From Comamonas sp. lk (GTDB lineage: Bacteria > Pseudomonadota > Gammaproteobacteria > Burkholderiales > Burkholderiaceae_C): DNA of 36,467 nt. The DNA lies in assembly GCA_945860595.1 (NCBI GenBank), contig CAMAQV010000028.1, positions 1 to 36,467 of the forward strand. Reading direction: 5' to 3'. The notes beneath the pieces are model-generated. The model saw nothing but the letters and a program-made list of their open reading frames with translations, was not told the origin of the DNA and ran no database searches. Of the stretch, positions 18,890 to 26,819 are shown piece by piece. A program made the position numbers and the translations under genes. Within the stretch, counting starts at the first letter, position 1, and every line of letters begins with the position of its first letter.

Positions 18890-19873
18890 TTAAGACCTGA
18901 CCGACGCCCGACGCCGCACGACGTCAAAATACACGGCACCGACAATGATGAATCCGATAAGTATCTGCTGCCAGAAGACGCTCACGTCCAGCAGGTTCAA
19001 TCCGTTGCGCAGCAGGCCCATGATGATGACGCCTGCAATGCAGCCCATCACCGTGCCACGTCCGCCAAAAAAGCTGGCACCCCCGATGATCACCGCCGCA
19101 ATCGCATCGAGCTCCGCTCCCAAGCCCGCATTCGGAAAAGCCGAACCGGTGCGTCCCACCAGCAACAGGCCACCTAGGCCGGCCAGCCCACCGCAAATCG
19201 TGTAGACCAGCACCAGCACCCGGTCCACGTTGATACCGCTGACGCGCGCCGATTGCGGGTTGCCGCCAATCGCGTAGATGTGCCGCCCCACCGGCGTGGC
19301 GTTGAGCATGACCCACAGTGCCACGGTGCAGACCAGTACCACCAGCAAACTCACCGGCAGGCCCGCGCCGTCCTGGATAAACGACAAATCCAACTCGGCC
19401 TGTCCGAAGTAGCGCACGCGCGGATCCACGCCGGAAATCGGCACGCCGCCGGAGACCAAATTGGTCGCACCGCGCGCGATATTGAGCATGCCCAGCGTCA
19501 TGATGAAAGGGTGCGGCAGGCGCAGCAGGGTCAGGCCGATGCCGTTGAGCGCGCCACACAGCAAGCCCACCAGAGGTGCCACCAAAATCACGCCCCACCA
19601 GGGCACGCCCAATTGGGCCGCCACCGCTGAGCTGACCATGCCCAGCGCCAGGATGGAGCCGACAGACAAATCAATTCCCGCCGTGATGATCACCAAAAAC
19701 ATGCCCAGCGCCAGCAGCGCGGCCGTGGCGTTTTGCTTCAGGATATTGGTCAGGTTGAGCAGCGAGAAGAAAGTCTCCGACAGAAAGCTCAAGGCCACCA
19801 TCATCACCAGCACCACCAGCCAGATGCCGTAACGCTCCAGAAACCGGGAGATGCCCGCGCGCGATTCGGTCAT
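18890..19873 (-). CDS. Sugar ABC transporter permease (RbsC/FrcC type)
   Basis: A 327-residue inner-membrane permease with about eight to ten hydrophobic helices. The family hallmark is GIDLSVGSILALG, with GLLCGALNGIGLT and FFGGRGTVMGCIAGVIIMGL in the rest. The start is the ATG at 19871-19873. It overlaps the stop of the ATPase gene (ATGA), which shows translational coupling; the frame upstream of it would run backwards into the ATPase. The subunit forms the channel for the sugar delivered by the binding protein encoded downstream. Confidence 0.94.
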   Translation of the reverse strand: MTESRAGISRFLERYGIWLVVLVMMVALSFLSETFFSLLNLTNILKQNATAALLALGMFLVIITAGIDLSVGSILALGMVSSAVAAQLGVPWWGVILVAPLVGLLCGALNGIGLTLLRLPHPFIMTLGMLNIARGATNLVSGGVPISGVDPRVRYFGQAELDLSFIQDGAGLPVSLLVVLVCTVALWVMLNATPVGRHIYAIGGNPQSARVSGINVDRVLVLVYTICGGLAGLGGLLLVGRTGSAFPNAGLGAELDAIAAVIIGGASFFGGRGTVMGCIAGVIIMGLLRNGLNLLDVSVFWQQILIGFIIVGAVYFDVVRRRASVRS

Positions 19874-20667
19874 GCTGCCACGCTGTCGTGCGCCAGCCCC
19901 GTGGTGTTGCCCTTGGTGCCCATGATCCAGCCAATCACCTCGTTGCGGGTGGTGTTGGCGATCAGCGACTCGGCAAAGTTCGTTCCCTGGTACAGCGCCA
20001 TAACGCGGTCGCAAGCATAAAAAATATCGTCCATGCGGTGCGAGATGATGATGACCGACACCCCGTGTTCCTTGAGCGTATGGATCAGGTCCAGCACCTT
20101 GCCCACTTCCTTGATGGCCAGCGCGGCGGTCGGTTCGTCCATGATGACCAGCTTGGCGTCAAAGGCCGTGGCGCGGGCAATGGCCACGGCCTGGCGCTGG
20201 CCGCCGGAGAGGTCTTCGACGTTTTGGTCCACCGACTTGACATGGATCTTGAGCCGGTTCAGGTGCTCCTGCGCCTGCTCACGTTGGGCGTTTTTGTTCA
20301 AAAGCGGCAGCCCCAGCCAGGGCTTTTTGACCTCGCGCCCGAGAAAAATGTTTTCATGGATGGACATATTGCCGGCCAGCGCAAAGTCTTGGTAGACCAT
20401 CTCAATGCCAATGTTCCGCGATTCGCGCGGGCTGTCGAAACGCACCTCGCCGCCTTCAAACAGCAGCGCACCTTCGCTGGGCGCGTACAGGCCGGAGAGC
20501 ACTTTCATCAGCGTGGATTTGCCCGCGCCGTTGTCGCCCACCACGCCCAGCACCTCGCCCTTGGCGACCTGCAAACTGACATCGCGCAGCGCCGTGATCG
20601 CACCAAAAAATTTGGACACGCTGCGCGCCTGCAAGATGGGTGCGGATGTTGCGTGGGAGGGGGTCAT
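19870..20667 (-). CDS. Sugar ABC transporter ATPase, single-domain FrcA type
   Basis: A 265-residue ATPase with Walker A GDNGAGKST (residues 44-52), signature LSGGQRQ, Walker B LVIMDEP and the switch histidine in IISHRMDD. It has one nucleotide-binding domain, as in FrcA of the fructose importer FrcBCA, not the fused double domain of RbsA, AraG or XylG, so it should work as a homodimer. The stretch GIEMVYQDFAL is also FrcA-like. It is the first gene of the importer operon. Its ATG is 84 bp from the divergent fucU start, and both promoters must lie in that gap. No regulator gene is adjacent. Confidence 0.93.
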   Translation of the reverse strand: MTPSHATSAPILQARSVSKFFGAITALRDVSLQVAKGEVLGVVGDNGAGKSTLMKVLSGLYAPSEGALLFEGGEVRFDSPRESRNIGIEMVYQDFALAGNMSIHENIFLGREVKKPWLGLPLLNKNAQREQAQEHLNRLKIHVKSVDQNVEDLSGGQRQAVAIARATAFDAKLVIMDEPTAALAIKEVGKVLDLIHTLKEHGVSVIIISHRMDDIFYACDRVMALYQGTNFAESLIANTTRNEVIGWIMGTKGNTTGLAHDSVAA

Positions 20668-20751
20668 AAACTGCGAGGGTTCCGTTATGCTGCGCGGCTC
20701 ACGGCCCGGTTGCGTAGATCTGTCACCATCGAATTATTGAAAGAGAAAGCC

Positions 20752-21204
20752 ATGCTCAAAGGCGTCAATCCATTGCTCCATGCAGATTTGCTTGCCACCT
20801 TATGCGCCATGGGCCACGGGGATGACCTGGTGATCGCAGACGCCAATTTTCCATCCGAATCGGTGGCCCGGCAGACCACCCTAGGGAAAGTACTTAGGTT
20901 GGACGGTGCAGACGTTCCAGAGGCCGTACGCGCAATTCTCTCGGTCTTCCCGCTGGACAGCTTTGTGGATGCGCCGGTCCAGCGGATGGAAGTGGTGGGG
21001 AATGCCACGGAACTGCCCGCCATCCAGCACGAGGTGCAAGCCGCCATTGACCAGGCGGAGGGCCGCAGCTGGCCCATGGGCTCGGTGGAACGCATGGCGT
21101 TTTACGAACAGGCCAAAAAATCGTATGCAGTGATTGCCACCAGCGAGCGGCGCTTTTATGGCTGCTTCATCCTCAAAAAGGGCGTGATCGCGCCCGACGC
21201 CTGA
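20752..21204 (+). CDS. fucU: FucU/RbsD-family sugar mutarotase
   Basis: The 150-residue protein belongs to the RbsD/FucU family, which speeds exchange between anomeric forms of a sugar after uptake. Motifs are MLKGVNPLLHADLLATL, then MGHGDDLVIADANFP with the active-site histidine and aspartate, and RRFYGCFILKKGVI at the C-terminus. It fits FucU better than RbsD because of the MLKGVNPLL start and the NFPS pattern. The ATG at 20752 follows a purine-rich AAAGAGAAAG. Longer in-frame starts upstream run antisense through the ATPase gene and are not credible. It is the first gene of a three-gene run divergent from the sugar importer. Confidence 0.93.
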   Translation: MLKGVNPLLHADLLATLCAMGHGDDLVIADANFPSESVARQTTLGKVLRLDGADVPEAVRAILSVFPLDSFVDAPVQRMEVVGNATELPAIQHEVQAAIDQAEGRSWPMGSVERMAFYEQAKKSYAVIATSERRFYGCFILKKGVIAPDA

Positions 21205-21220
21205 CCCCTTCAAGCCCACC

Positions 21221-22249
21221 ATGACCACCCCCGCCGCCATTCTTCTGGTTCCTGCGCCGCGCACAGTCGCCGACGTGTTCACACCCGCCCAACTCGCGCG
21301 CCTGCGCCAGCTCGGCGACTTGCACATCTATGACGACGCGCCGCCCACACAGGCCGAATTCGAGGCCCTGGCCCCGCGCCTGGAAATCCTGATCGGCCAG
21401 CTCGACATGCCGCAATCGCGCATCGAAATGTCCCCCCGACTGCGCGCCATCTTCAATGTCGAGGGCAATTACTTTCCCAATGTGGACTACGCCTGCGCCA
21501 TGGCGCGCGGCGTGCGCATTTTGAGCATCAGCCCGGTGTTTGCCGAGCCCGTGGCCGAAGCGGCGCTGGGCATGGCGATTGACCTGGCGCGCGGCATCAG
21601 CCGCTCGGACCGCTACTTCCGCCAGGGCACCGAGAAATATGGACTGGAAGCCAACCGCGAGGCCTACAGCCTGCGCCGTCAGAACGTGGGATTTATCGGC
21701 TTTGGCGACCTGGGCCGCGCCATCGTGCCACTGCTGGCCCCCTTTGCGCCGCGCATCCAGGCCTTTGACCCTTGGCTGCCCGCCGAATTCATCGCCGCCC
21801 ATGGCTGCGCTGCGGCCTCGCTGGACGAAGTGTTGCGCACCAGCAAAGTGGTGTTTGTGGTGGCCAGCGTCACCTCACAAAACCAGGGCTTTCTGGGGCG
21901 CAGCGCATTCGAGTCCATGCAGCCTGGCGCGTCGCTGCTCCTGCTCAGCCGCGCCGGGGTGGTGGACTTTGAGGCCATGCTCGACGTGGCCGCCAGCGGC
22001 CATATCCGCGTGGCCACCGACGTCTTTCCGCACGAGCCCCTGCCCTCAGACCACCGCGCACGCAGCGGCGACAACCTGCTGCTCTCGCCGCACCAGGCCG
22101 GCGCGCTGCACGACGCGCTGGCGCAGATTGGCGTGATCGTCACGGCCGATGCAGAACTCATCGCCCGGGGCCTGCCGCCCTGCCTGTGCAAAGTGGCCCA
22201 GCCTGAGACGGTGGCGATGTTTCGCAGCAAGCCGGTCGACAAAAGCTAA
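21221..22249 (+). CDS. D-isomer-specific 2-hydroxyacid dehydrogenase family protein
   Basis: A 342-residue NAD-dependent dehydrogenase with the usual two-domain fold. The cofactor loop is GFGDLG (residues 160-165) in NVGFIGFGDLGRAIVPLL. The catalytic set is R244 (LLSRAGVVDF), E272 (FPHEPLP) and H291 (LSPHQAGAL). These enzymes interconvert D-2-hydroxy acids and 2-oxo acids. It begins 16 bp after fucU and 11 bp before the epimerase-like gene, so the three are co-transcribed. In a sugar cluster it could act on an aldonate-derived acid, glycerate or glyoxylate, but the substrate is not visible. Confidence 0.92.
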   Translation: MTTPAAILLVPAPRTVADVFTPAQLARLRQLGDLHIYDDAPPTQAEFEALAPRLEILIGQLDMPQSRIEMSPRLRAIFNVEGNYFPNVDYACAMARGVRILSISPVFAEPVAEAALGMAIDLARGISRSDRYFRQGTEKYGLEANREAYSLRRQNVGFIGFGDLGRAIVPLLAPFAPRIQAFDPWLPAEFIAAHGCAAASLDEVLRTSKVVFVVASVTSQNQGFLGRSAFESMQPGASLLLLSRAGVVDFEAMLDVAASGHIRVATDVFPHEPLPSDHRARSGDNLLLSPHQAGALHDALAQIGVIVTADAELIARGLPPCLCKVAQPETVAMFRSKPVDKS

Positions 22250-22260
22250 CGGGCCGTTCT

Positions 22261-23193
22261 ATGGCAGCAAGCCCGCGCAGCCTCAGCCAAGAGCGCTTCA
22301 AGGGCTGGCCCGCCTGGGTGCTGCGCCAGGGGCCGCTCACGCTGTGCGTGGTGCCCGATGTGGGAGGCCGATTGATGGGCATGGCCTATGGCGGGCGGGA
22401 ACTGTGCTTCACCCACCCCGCGCTGGAGGGCAAAACCTTTGACGGCGACATGCGCCAGTGGCCCGCCTTGTGCGGGGAGTGGGGATTCCCTTTATGGGGT
22501 GGGGGCAAAACCTGGGTAGGCCCCGAATCCGCCTGGCCCGCAGGCGCGCCCCACCGCGACCTGGATTCGCTGCCCTGGCAGGTGCGCGATACCTGGTTGG
22601 ACGCACAGTCCATGGGCATCGAAGTGCACAGCGCTGTCTGCAGCGCCAGCGGCCTGCAACTCACCCGGCGCCTGACGTTGAACGCGCACACCGAGGGCGG
22701 CGCCTCGCAATGGACCATTGACCACAGCCTGCGCAACACCGGCAGCACGCCGGTGCGCTGCGGTATATGGGATGTGCTCATGCTGCTACGCCCAGCGCGT
22801 GCACGCGTGCCCCTTTCCTCACCAATAACCGGCCCCGCGCTGGCCGCGCTGCCCGGCAAAAAATCACTGGCAGCCTTGCGCGCGCAGGGGACGCTGCAGG
22901 ACAACCCCACCGAAGCGCTTGTGCACTGCACCCACAGCGACGACTTCAAATGCGGCTTTGCCAGCGCAGACGGCTGCATCGAGGTGGACTTCGGCCCCGG
23001 CGCGCCGCGCTACACCCGCCGCTCGGCAACCGACATGAGCCAGCCCTACGCCCATGGCCTCCCACTGGAAGTCTTTAACGCGCCGGTGTTGAATTACTTT
23101 GAAGTGGAGACGCACTCGCCGCTGCGCACGCTGGGGGCGGGGGAGGTATTGCGGTTTGCGGTGGTGGAAGCCTTAATGACACTGTGTACATAA
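22261..23193 (+). CDS. Aldose 1-epimerase-like (galactose-mutarotase fold) protein
   Basis: A 310-residue protein with the look of the galactose mutarotase-like beta-sandwich: LTLCVVPDVGGRLMGMAYGGREL at the start, a G/W-rich loop (GEWGFPLWGGGKTWVGP), and the alternating beta pattern LQLTRRLTLN then WTIDHSLRNTG. It differs from classical GalM, so I would not name a substrate; it may belong to one of the DUF groups of this fold. The ATG is 11 bp after the dehydrogenase stop, and no strong ribosome site is seen. It is the last gene of the high-G+C part of the window. Confidence 0.75.
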   Translation: MAASPRSLSQERFKGWPAWVLRQGPLTLCVVPDVGGRLMGMAYGGRELCFTHPALEGKTFDGDMRQWPALCGEWGFPLWGGGKTWVGPESAWPAGAPHRDLDSLPWQVRDTWLDAQSMGIEVHSAVCSASGLQLTRRLTLNAHTEGGASQWTIDHSLRNTGSTPVRCGIWDVLMLLRPARARVPLSSPITGPALAALPGKKSLAALRAQGTLQDNPTEALVHCTHSDDFKCGFASADGCIEVDFGPGAPRYTRRSATDMSQPYAHGLPLEVFNAPVLNYFEVETHSPLRTLGAGEVLRFAVVEALMTLCT

Positions 23194-23356
23194 TGGTTAC
23201 CTCTTTGATTCACCGCGAACCTTACACAGCCCGATCGCATTGAATACGTGACTAAATGGTATCCATGGCCCCTTAGAAATTTTTCCAACCGAAACATAAA
23301 GCATTACTCGGTATTCCTACTCCAACCTCAGACCAAGTTTAACTCCGGAGTGTAAT
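23194..23356. other. 163-bp intergenic leader at the core/accessory boundary
   Basis: This gap separates the G+C-rich sugar genes from the A+T-richer caspase region. No tRNA, insertion-sequence end, direct repeat or intrinsic terminator was found. GGAG at 23347-23350 is the ribosome-binding site of the next gene. No convincing -35/-10 pair could be chosen. Confidence 0.5.
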
Positions 23357-25231
23357 ATGCGTTTTAATTTAGTTGCCACTTTTATACTCGGCATTTCGAT
23401 GCTGCATCTCGATAATGCGTGGAGTCGCGATACCACCAAATGTGGAAATGAAAAATCCGCATGCGAAGAATTCGCTCGTAGGGATACTGGCGAACCCAAA
23501 GTAGGAGATATTTATAAAGACGTAATCGATATCTCGGATCGCATTCATATTTTGTTACCGGACGGATTCTGGGAAGTTAATAATTTATCCCAGTACATGG
23601 GAGAATCCGAGTGGCATGCCCCTTGGTATAATATCACCCTGCTGAACCTAAGAAAAGACAGCCCTGTTCGAATGGTTTATTTCGACTATTTTAAAGCGGG
23701 ATCGAGTTGGCGCGGATGGGATACAGTTTGCGATCATCCAAAAGATTTTCCAGGTGTTAATATTATTAATAAAAACTCTTCCGGTTTGTATGATTGGTGT
23801 TCTTATGCTTTTCACTGGGATAATCCGAAAAAGACCCTTGAGTCGCTCCGCAATCACCCCTACTGGAAAAATGAGATCAAAAATTTACCAAAAGATTTTA
23901 TTGAAGGGCTACCAAGAAATATTGTTAGCTTCGAATCTGTTTCGAAGAAGTTCAATGGTTTGTATTTCAGAACTGTGATGCTGGTTGACACCAACGAACT
24001 TGATATCAACGCGCGATCGTTTATGTTCCGCCAACTAAACGCCGAACCGACAGCAGCCTGGGGTAATGAGGGCATATTTTTAAACTGGTTTAAAAACTAC
24101 ACCAATCTTTCTGGGACTTTGTACCTGGATGGCAAGGCGGTTGACATGGCCAAGGCACGCCTGCCCCTGCAAACCCGAACTGCCATGTCGCGTGAGAGGG
24201 ACGAAAGATCGCGTGAGAGGGACGAAAGACTTAGGGTCGAGCAGGAGCGATACGGCGAAACCATGGCGATTTCGGAGCGCGCAGAAACCGCGCTGCGAGA
24301 AGCGGCAATTCGAGAGGCAAAGCTCCAGGACGCCATTCGCAAGGAAACCACCCTTCGGGAAACGCTTGCCCGCGATGCGGCGCTGCGCGAGGCAGCTTTA
24401 CAGGAAACCATCCTGAAAGAAACGCGCTTAAAGGAGGCCGCTCTGCGCGACTCATCGGGCAAGCAGCCCGGCACCGTTAGTGAAACCCAGGCAGCCGCAA
24501 ATAGATCACAGGAGGCGTTTGATACCAACCCCAGAAAAAAAGCCCTTCTGATCGGCAATGACCGATACCAACATGTGACCGCGCTTAAAAATGCCAAAGC
24601 TGATGCGATCGCAATGGGCAAGGTGTTACAAACCATTGGTTACCGCACCTGGGTTAAAACCGACTTGAATTTGTCAGATATGAAAAATGCTTTGCGGCAG
24701 TTCAAATCTGAGGTAGATGGAGGCGATGAGGTACTTATTTTTTATGCCGGTCACGGGGTACAAATTGGCACGGCCAATTATTTACTTCCCATCGATATCA
24801 GTGCCGATTCCGAGGACCAGGTGAAGGACGATGGGATCCAATTACAGCGCTTACTCGATGACATGAACGAAAAAAAAGTCCGCCTGACTTTGGCCTTGAT
24901 TGACGCATGTAGAGATAACCCTTTCCCTAAAACCGGTCGGGCAATCGGAGGACGCGGTTTGGCACCGACGACTGCAGCAACCGGGCAAATGATCATATTT
25001 TCTGCCGGTTCAGGGCAACAAGCGCTAGATCGATTGGGGGCCGATGACAAGGACCCGAACAGCCTGTTTACACGGACGCTTATAAAAGAAATAAGGTCTC
25101 CCGGGGTGCGCGTAGATAACGTCATACGCGAGGTGCGTAAAAAAGTGGTGGAGGCGGCTAAATCGGTCGGCCACGAGCAAGTACCTGCGATTTACGATCA
25201 GGTGGTTGGTGATTTTTATTTCACGAAATAG
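23357..25231 (+). CDS. Secreted caspase-like protease (peptidase C14) with novel N-terminal domain
   Basis: A 624-residue protein with four parts. Residues 1 to about 22 are a signal peptide (FNLVATFILGISMLHL). Residues about 30-265 are an aromatic-rich domain that I do not recognise, with several Cys and Trp. Residues about 275-370 are a charged coiled coil made of RERDER-like heptads. Residues about 392-624 are a caspase domain. The domain begins KKALLIGNDRY and has the catalytic H466 (IFYAGHGVQIG) and C518 (ALIDACRDNPF). GRGLAP and SAGSGQQALDR follow. Bacterial caspase-like proteases (orthocaspases) usually cut after Arg or Lys. The N-terminal domain is far more A+T-rich than the coiled coil and caspase part, which suggests a composite gene. 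GGAG sits 6 bases before the ATG. Confidence 0.9.
   Translation: MRFNLVATFILGISMLHLDNAWSRDTTKCGNEKSACEEFARRDTGEPKVGDIYKDVIDISDRIHILLPDGFWEVNNLSQYMGESEWHAPWYNITLLNLRKDSPVRMVYFDYFKAGSSWRGWDTVCDHPKDFPGVNIINKNSSGLYDWCSYAFHWDNPKKTLESLRNHPYWKNEIKNLPKDFIEGLPRNIVSFESVSKKFNGLYFRTVMLVDTNELDINARSFMFRQLNAEPTAAWGNEGIFLNWFKNYTNLSGTLYLDGKAVDMAKARLPLQTRTAMSRERDERSRERDERLRVEQERYGETMAISERAETALREAAIREAKLQDAIRKETTLRETLARDAALREAALQETILKETRLKEAALRDSSGKQPGTVSETQAAANRSQEAFDTNPRKKALLIGNDRYQHVTALKNAKADAIAMGKVLQTIGYRTWVKTDLNLSDMKNALRQFKSEVDGGDEVLIFYAGHGVQIGTANYLLPIDISADSEDQVKDDGIQLQRLLDDMNEKKVRLTLALIDACRDNPFPKTGRAIGGRGLAPTTAATGQMIIFSAGSGQQALDRLGADDKDPNSLFTRTLIKEIRSPGVRVDNVIREVRKKVVEAAKSVGHEQVPAIYDQVVGDFYFTK
24189..24229 (+). 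repeat. 21-bp tandem duplication in the coiled coil
   Basis: Two adjacent, nearly identical 21-bp units encode RERDERS and RERDERL. A unit of exactly seven codons adds one coiled-coil heptad, so the expansion keeps the helix phase. Confidence 0.8.
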
Positions 25232-25461
25232 TTGCGAGCACGGATTTGACCCGACCTCTCCAGCGTAATTCGCCCGTGTGCATCGGCGTTGAGCTCTTAA
25301 CCAAGGTGGCCACATCCACTACACAATCGATTCACCTCAAACTGGACTTACAACTCATTATTGGCATGGCGTAGTAAAGTAGGTTAACATTTCCGACTTA
25401 ACCTTTGGGTTACGCTTTAGGGGCGGCACATTCTGATTATTATTTTCAAGTTGGGAATCCC
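25232..25461. other. 230-bp non-coding gap
   Basis: The gap between the caspase gene and the small secreted protein gene has stop codons in all useful frames. No convincing terminator, promoter or RNA gene was seen. A weak stem can be drawn between GCACGG (around 25238) and CCGTGTGC, but it has a bulge and a long loop. Confidence 0.4.
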
Positions 25462-25929
25462 ATGCTGAATATAGTGAGCTTTAACGCGCAAAAGATTTTG
25501 ATTCGGGTCGGAATGCTCGGTCTCCCGTTAGCACTTGCCGGCACCATCTCCACAGCCAACGCGCAAACCGTGCTCATCAACGAGGCGGAAGCGGCCCGAC
25601 CGAACGCCCCAGAACTCAGCACACGCGGCATTAGCCGCGGCCCTGGCATCAAACTAATCGGATCGTCCGAAGTAATTGCCAAATCATTCAATCTAAAGTT
25701 TGAATTTGAGCCGCGTGGCGGTGCGCGGATTGACGCAAAGTCGATACGACTTGAATATCTAAAGCAGCCGCTCATCGACCTGACAGACCGCGTGAAGGGC
25801 GGAATTCATGATCAGGTGCTTGAGCTCGAGCGATTCTCGGTGCCTGCGGGTGCACACGCCTTGCGCATTCGGGTCAGTGACTCCGAAGGACGCGAAGCGA
25901 CGCAGGTGGTCAACCTGCAAGCCAAGTGA
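25462..25929 (+). CDS. Small secreted protein, paralogue of the 34850-35302 gene
   Basis: A 155-residue protein of no family known to me. I chose the ATG at 25462 because it gives a good signal peptide (IRVGMLGLPLALAGTISTANA, cut before QTVLINEAEAA). The mature part is a small beta-rich domain: KSFNLKFEFEP, SIRLEYLKQPLIDLTDRV and HALRIRVSDSEGREATQVV. It shares the mature N-terminus (VLINEAEAA against LLITEAEAA) and the end pattern (HxLxxxxxDSxGR) with the protein encoded at 34850-35302 on the other side of the caspase-FGE pair. The end pattern recalls Ig-like or invasin-type folds. Its stop overlaps the GTG start of the zinc-ribbon gene (GTGA), so the two are coupled. Confidence 0.8.
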   Translation: MLNIVSFNAQKILIRVGMLGLPLALAGTISTANAQTVLINEAEAARPNAPELSTRGISRGPGIKLIGSSEVIAKSFNLKFEFEPRGGARIDAKSIRLEYLKQPLIDLTDRVKGGIHDQVLELERFSVPAGAHALRIRVSDSEGREATQVVNLQAK

Positions 25930-26759
25930 GCACTACGACAGTTCCTTGCCCCTACTGCTTGGGCGACATTGCGCCGCAGGCCCAGGCCTGCAAACACTGC
26001 ACGCGCGATCTAGGCCTGTTCAAACCCATATTGCAGCAGGTGCATGCGCTTGAGCAGCGCCTGGGGAAAGTTCAAGAGGAGATGGCGCGCCTGGCGGCAG
26101 CGCTGGAACACATTCAACACACACCTCTTAACCGGACCTTGGCGGAGGTGGCGTCAGAAATCGATACACCCTTACCCGTGGTGGATGTGCCCCAGGCCGC
26201 CTCAAGCGAGCTCCGCCTGTGGCTTGCTCCCTTCATCACTGTGGTGGCGCTCTCGCTGGGCCACTGGGTCTTGCTCTTTGTGTACGACACGCCGCTGGTT
26301 TTTTTCAGGGTGCTGACGTTTTTTATTCCGGTACTCATGGGCTTTTGGGCTGCAAGAGGCGCATCGGGTCGGACCTGGATTTTTGGGCTCATGGGGGTGG
26401 TGATCGGCGCAGCAAGCGTGAGCAGCATGCTATGGGTCAGCCATTACATTGATTCGGTGGCCTGGGCCCCACAAAACCTCCGTGAATGGCGCGAAACCCT
26501 CGAATACGCACTGTCCATCAGCCTCGCTTTCCTGACGGGGCACCTGGTCTCCGCAAGTTTTATCCGATGGCAGGCAAGCCAGGCCAACGCGGCTGGGATC
26601 AAAAGCGGGGTGTTGCTTCTCTTGCAAAAAGACGAGTCGGGAAAGCTCAAGCTTGAGCAGCTGTCCTCTGGACTGCTTCAGGTTGCCACCACACTGGCAC
26701 CACTTTTCTCCGGCGCTATAGCGCTTTATTCGGGCCTGAAGAATGTCGTAGGAAGCTGA
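25926..26759 (+). CDS. Zinc-ribbon membrane protein with coiled coil
   Basis: A 277-residue protein with a GTG start overlapping the previous stop. It opens with a zinc ribbon (CPYCLGDIAPQAQACKHC, four cysteines in two CxxC pairs, residues 8-25), followed by a coiled coil (VHALEQRLGKVQEEMARLAA). About four hydrophobic segments come next: LAPFITVVALSLGHWVLLF, VLTFFIPVLMGFWAA, WIFGLMGVVIGAASVSSML and YALSISLAFLTGHLVSA. The protein is therefore an inner-membrane protein with a cytoplasmic metal-binding head. The C-terminal tail (LATTLAPLFSGAIALYS-like) is also hydrophobic. I do not know a function. Coupling to a secreted caspase-cluster protein suggests a partner role across the membrane. It is convergent with the interrupted caspase-FGE gene. 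Confidence 0.8.
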   Translation: MSTTTVPCPYCLGDIAPQAQACKHCTRDLGLFKPILQQVHALEQRLGKVQEEMARLAAALEHIQHTPLNRTLAEVASEIDTPLPVVDVPQAASSELRLWLAPFITVVALSLGHWVLLFVYDTPLVFFRVLTFFIPVLMGFWAARGASGRTWIFGLMGVVIGAASVSSMLWVSHYIDSVAWAPQNLREWRETLEYALSISLAFLTGHLVSASFIRWQASQANAAGIKSGVLLLLQKDESGKLKLEQLSSGLLQVATTLAPLFSGAIALYSGLKNVVGS

Positions 26760-26766
26760 AGATAGG

Positions 26767-26810
26767 GGTTGCTAACGGCGCGGAGATAAGACGCGAATAT
26801 CCTCGCAACC
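26767..26810. terminator. Imperfect stem-loop between convergent genes
   Basis: The 60-bp gap between the two stop codons holds an outer stem GGTTGC/GCAACC and an inner stem CGGAGATA/TATCCTCG with one mismatch. No T-tract follows on either strand. It may serve as a bidirectional or Rho-assisted stop. Confidence 0.35.
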
Positions 26811-26819
26811 ACATTTCAA

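Noticed and set aside
19888..20751. Upstream extension of the fucU frame by about 288 codons
   Set aside because: It runs antisense through the ABC ATPase gene. FucU proteins start at the MLKGVNPLL block at 20752.
25232..25330. A tRNA-like remnant on the minus strand
   Set aside because: A segment resembles a T-arm, but no acceptor stem, anticodon arm or CCA-proximal pairing could be drawn.
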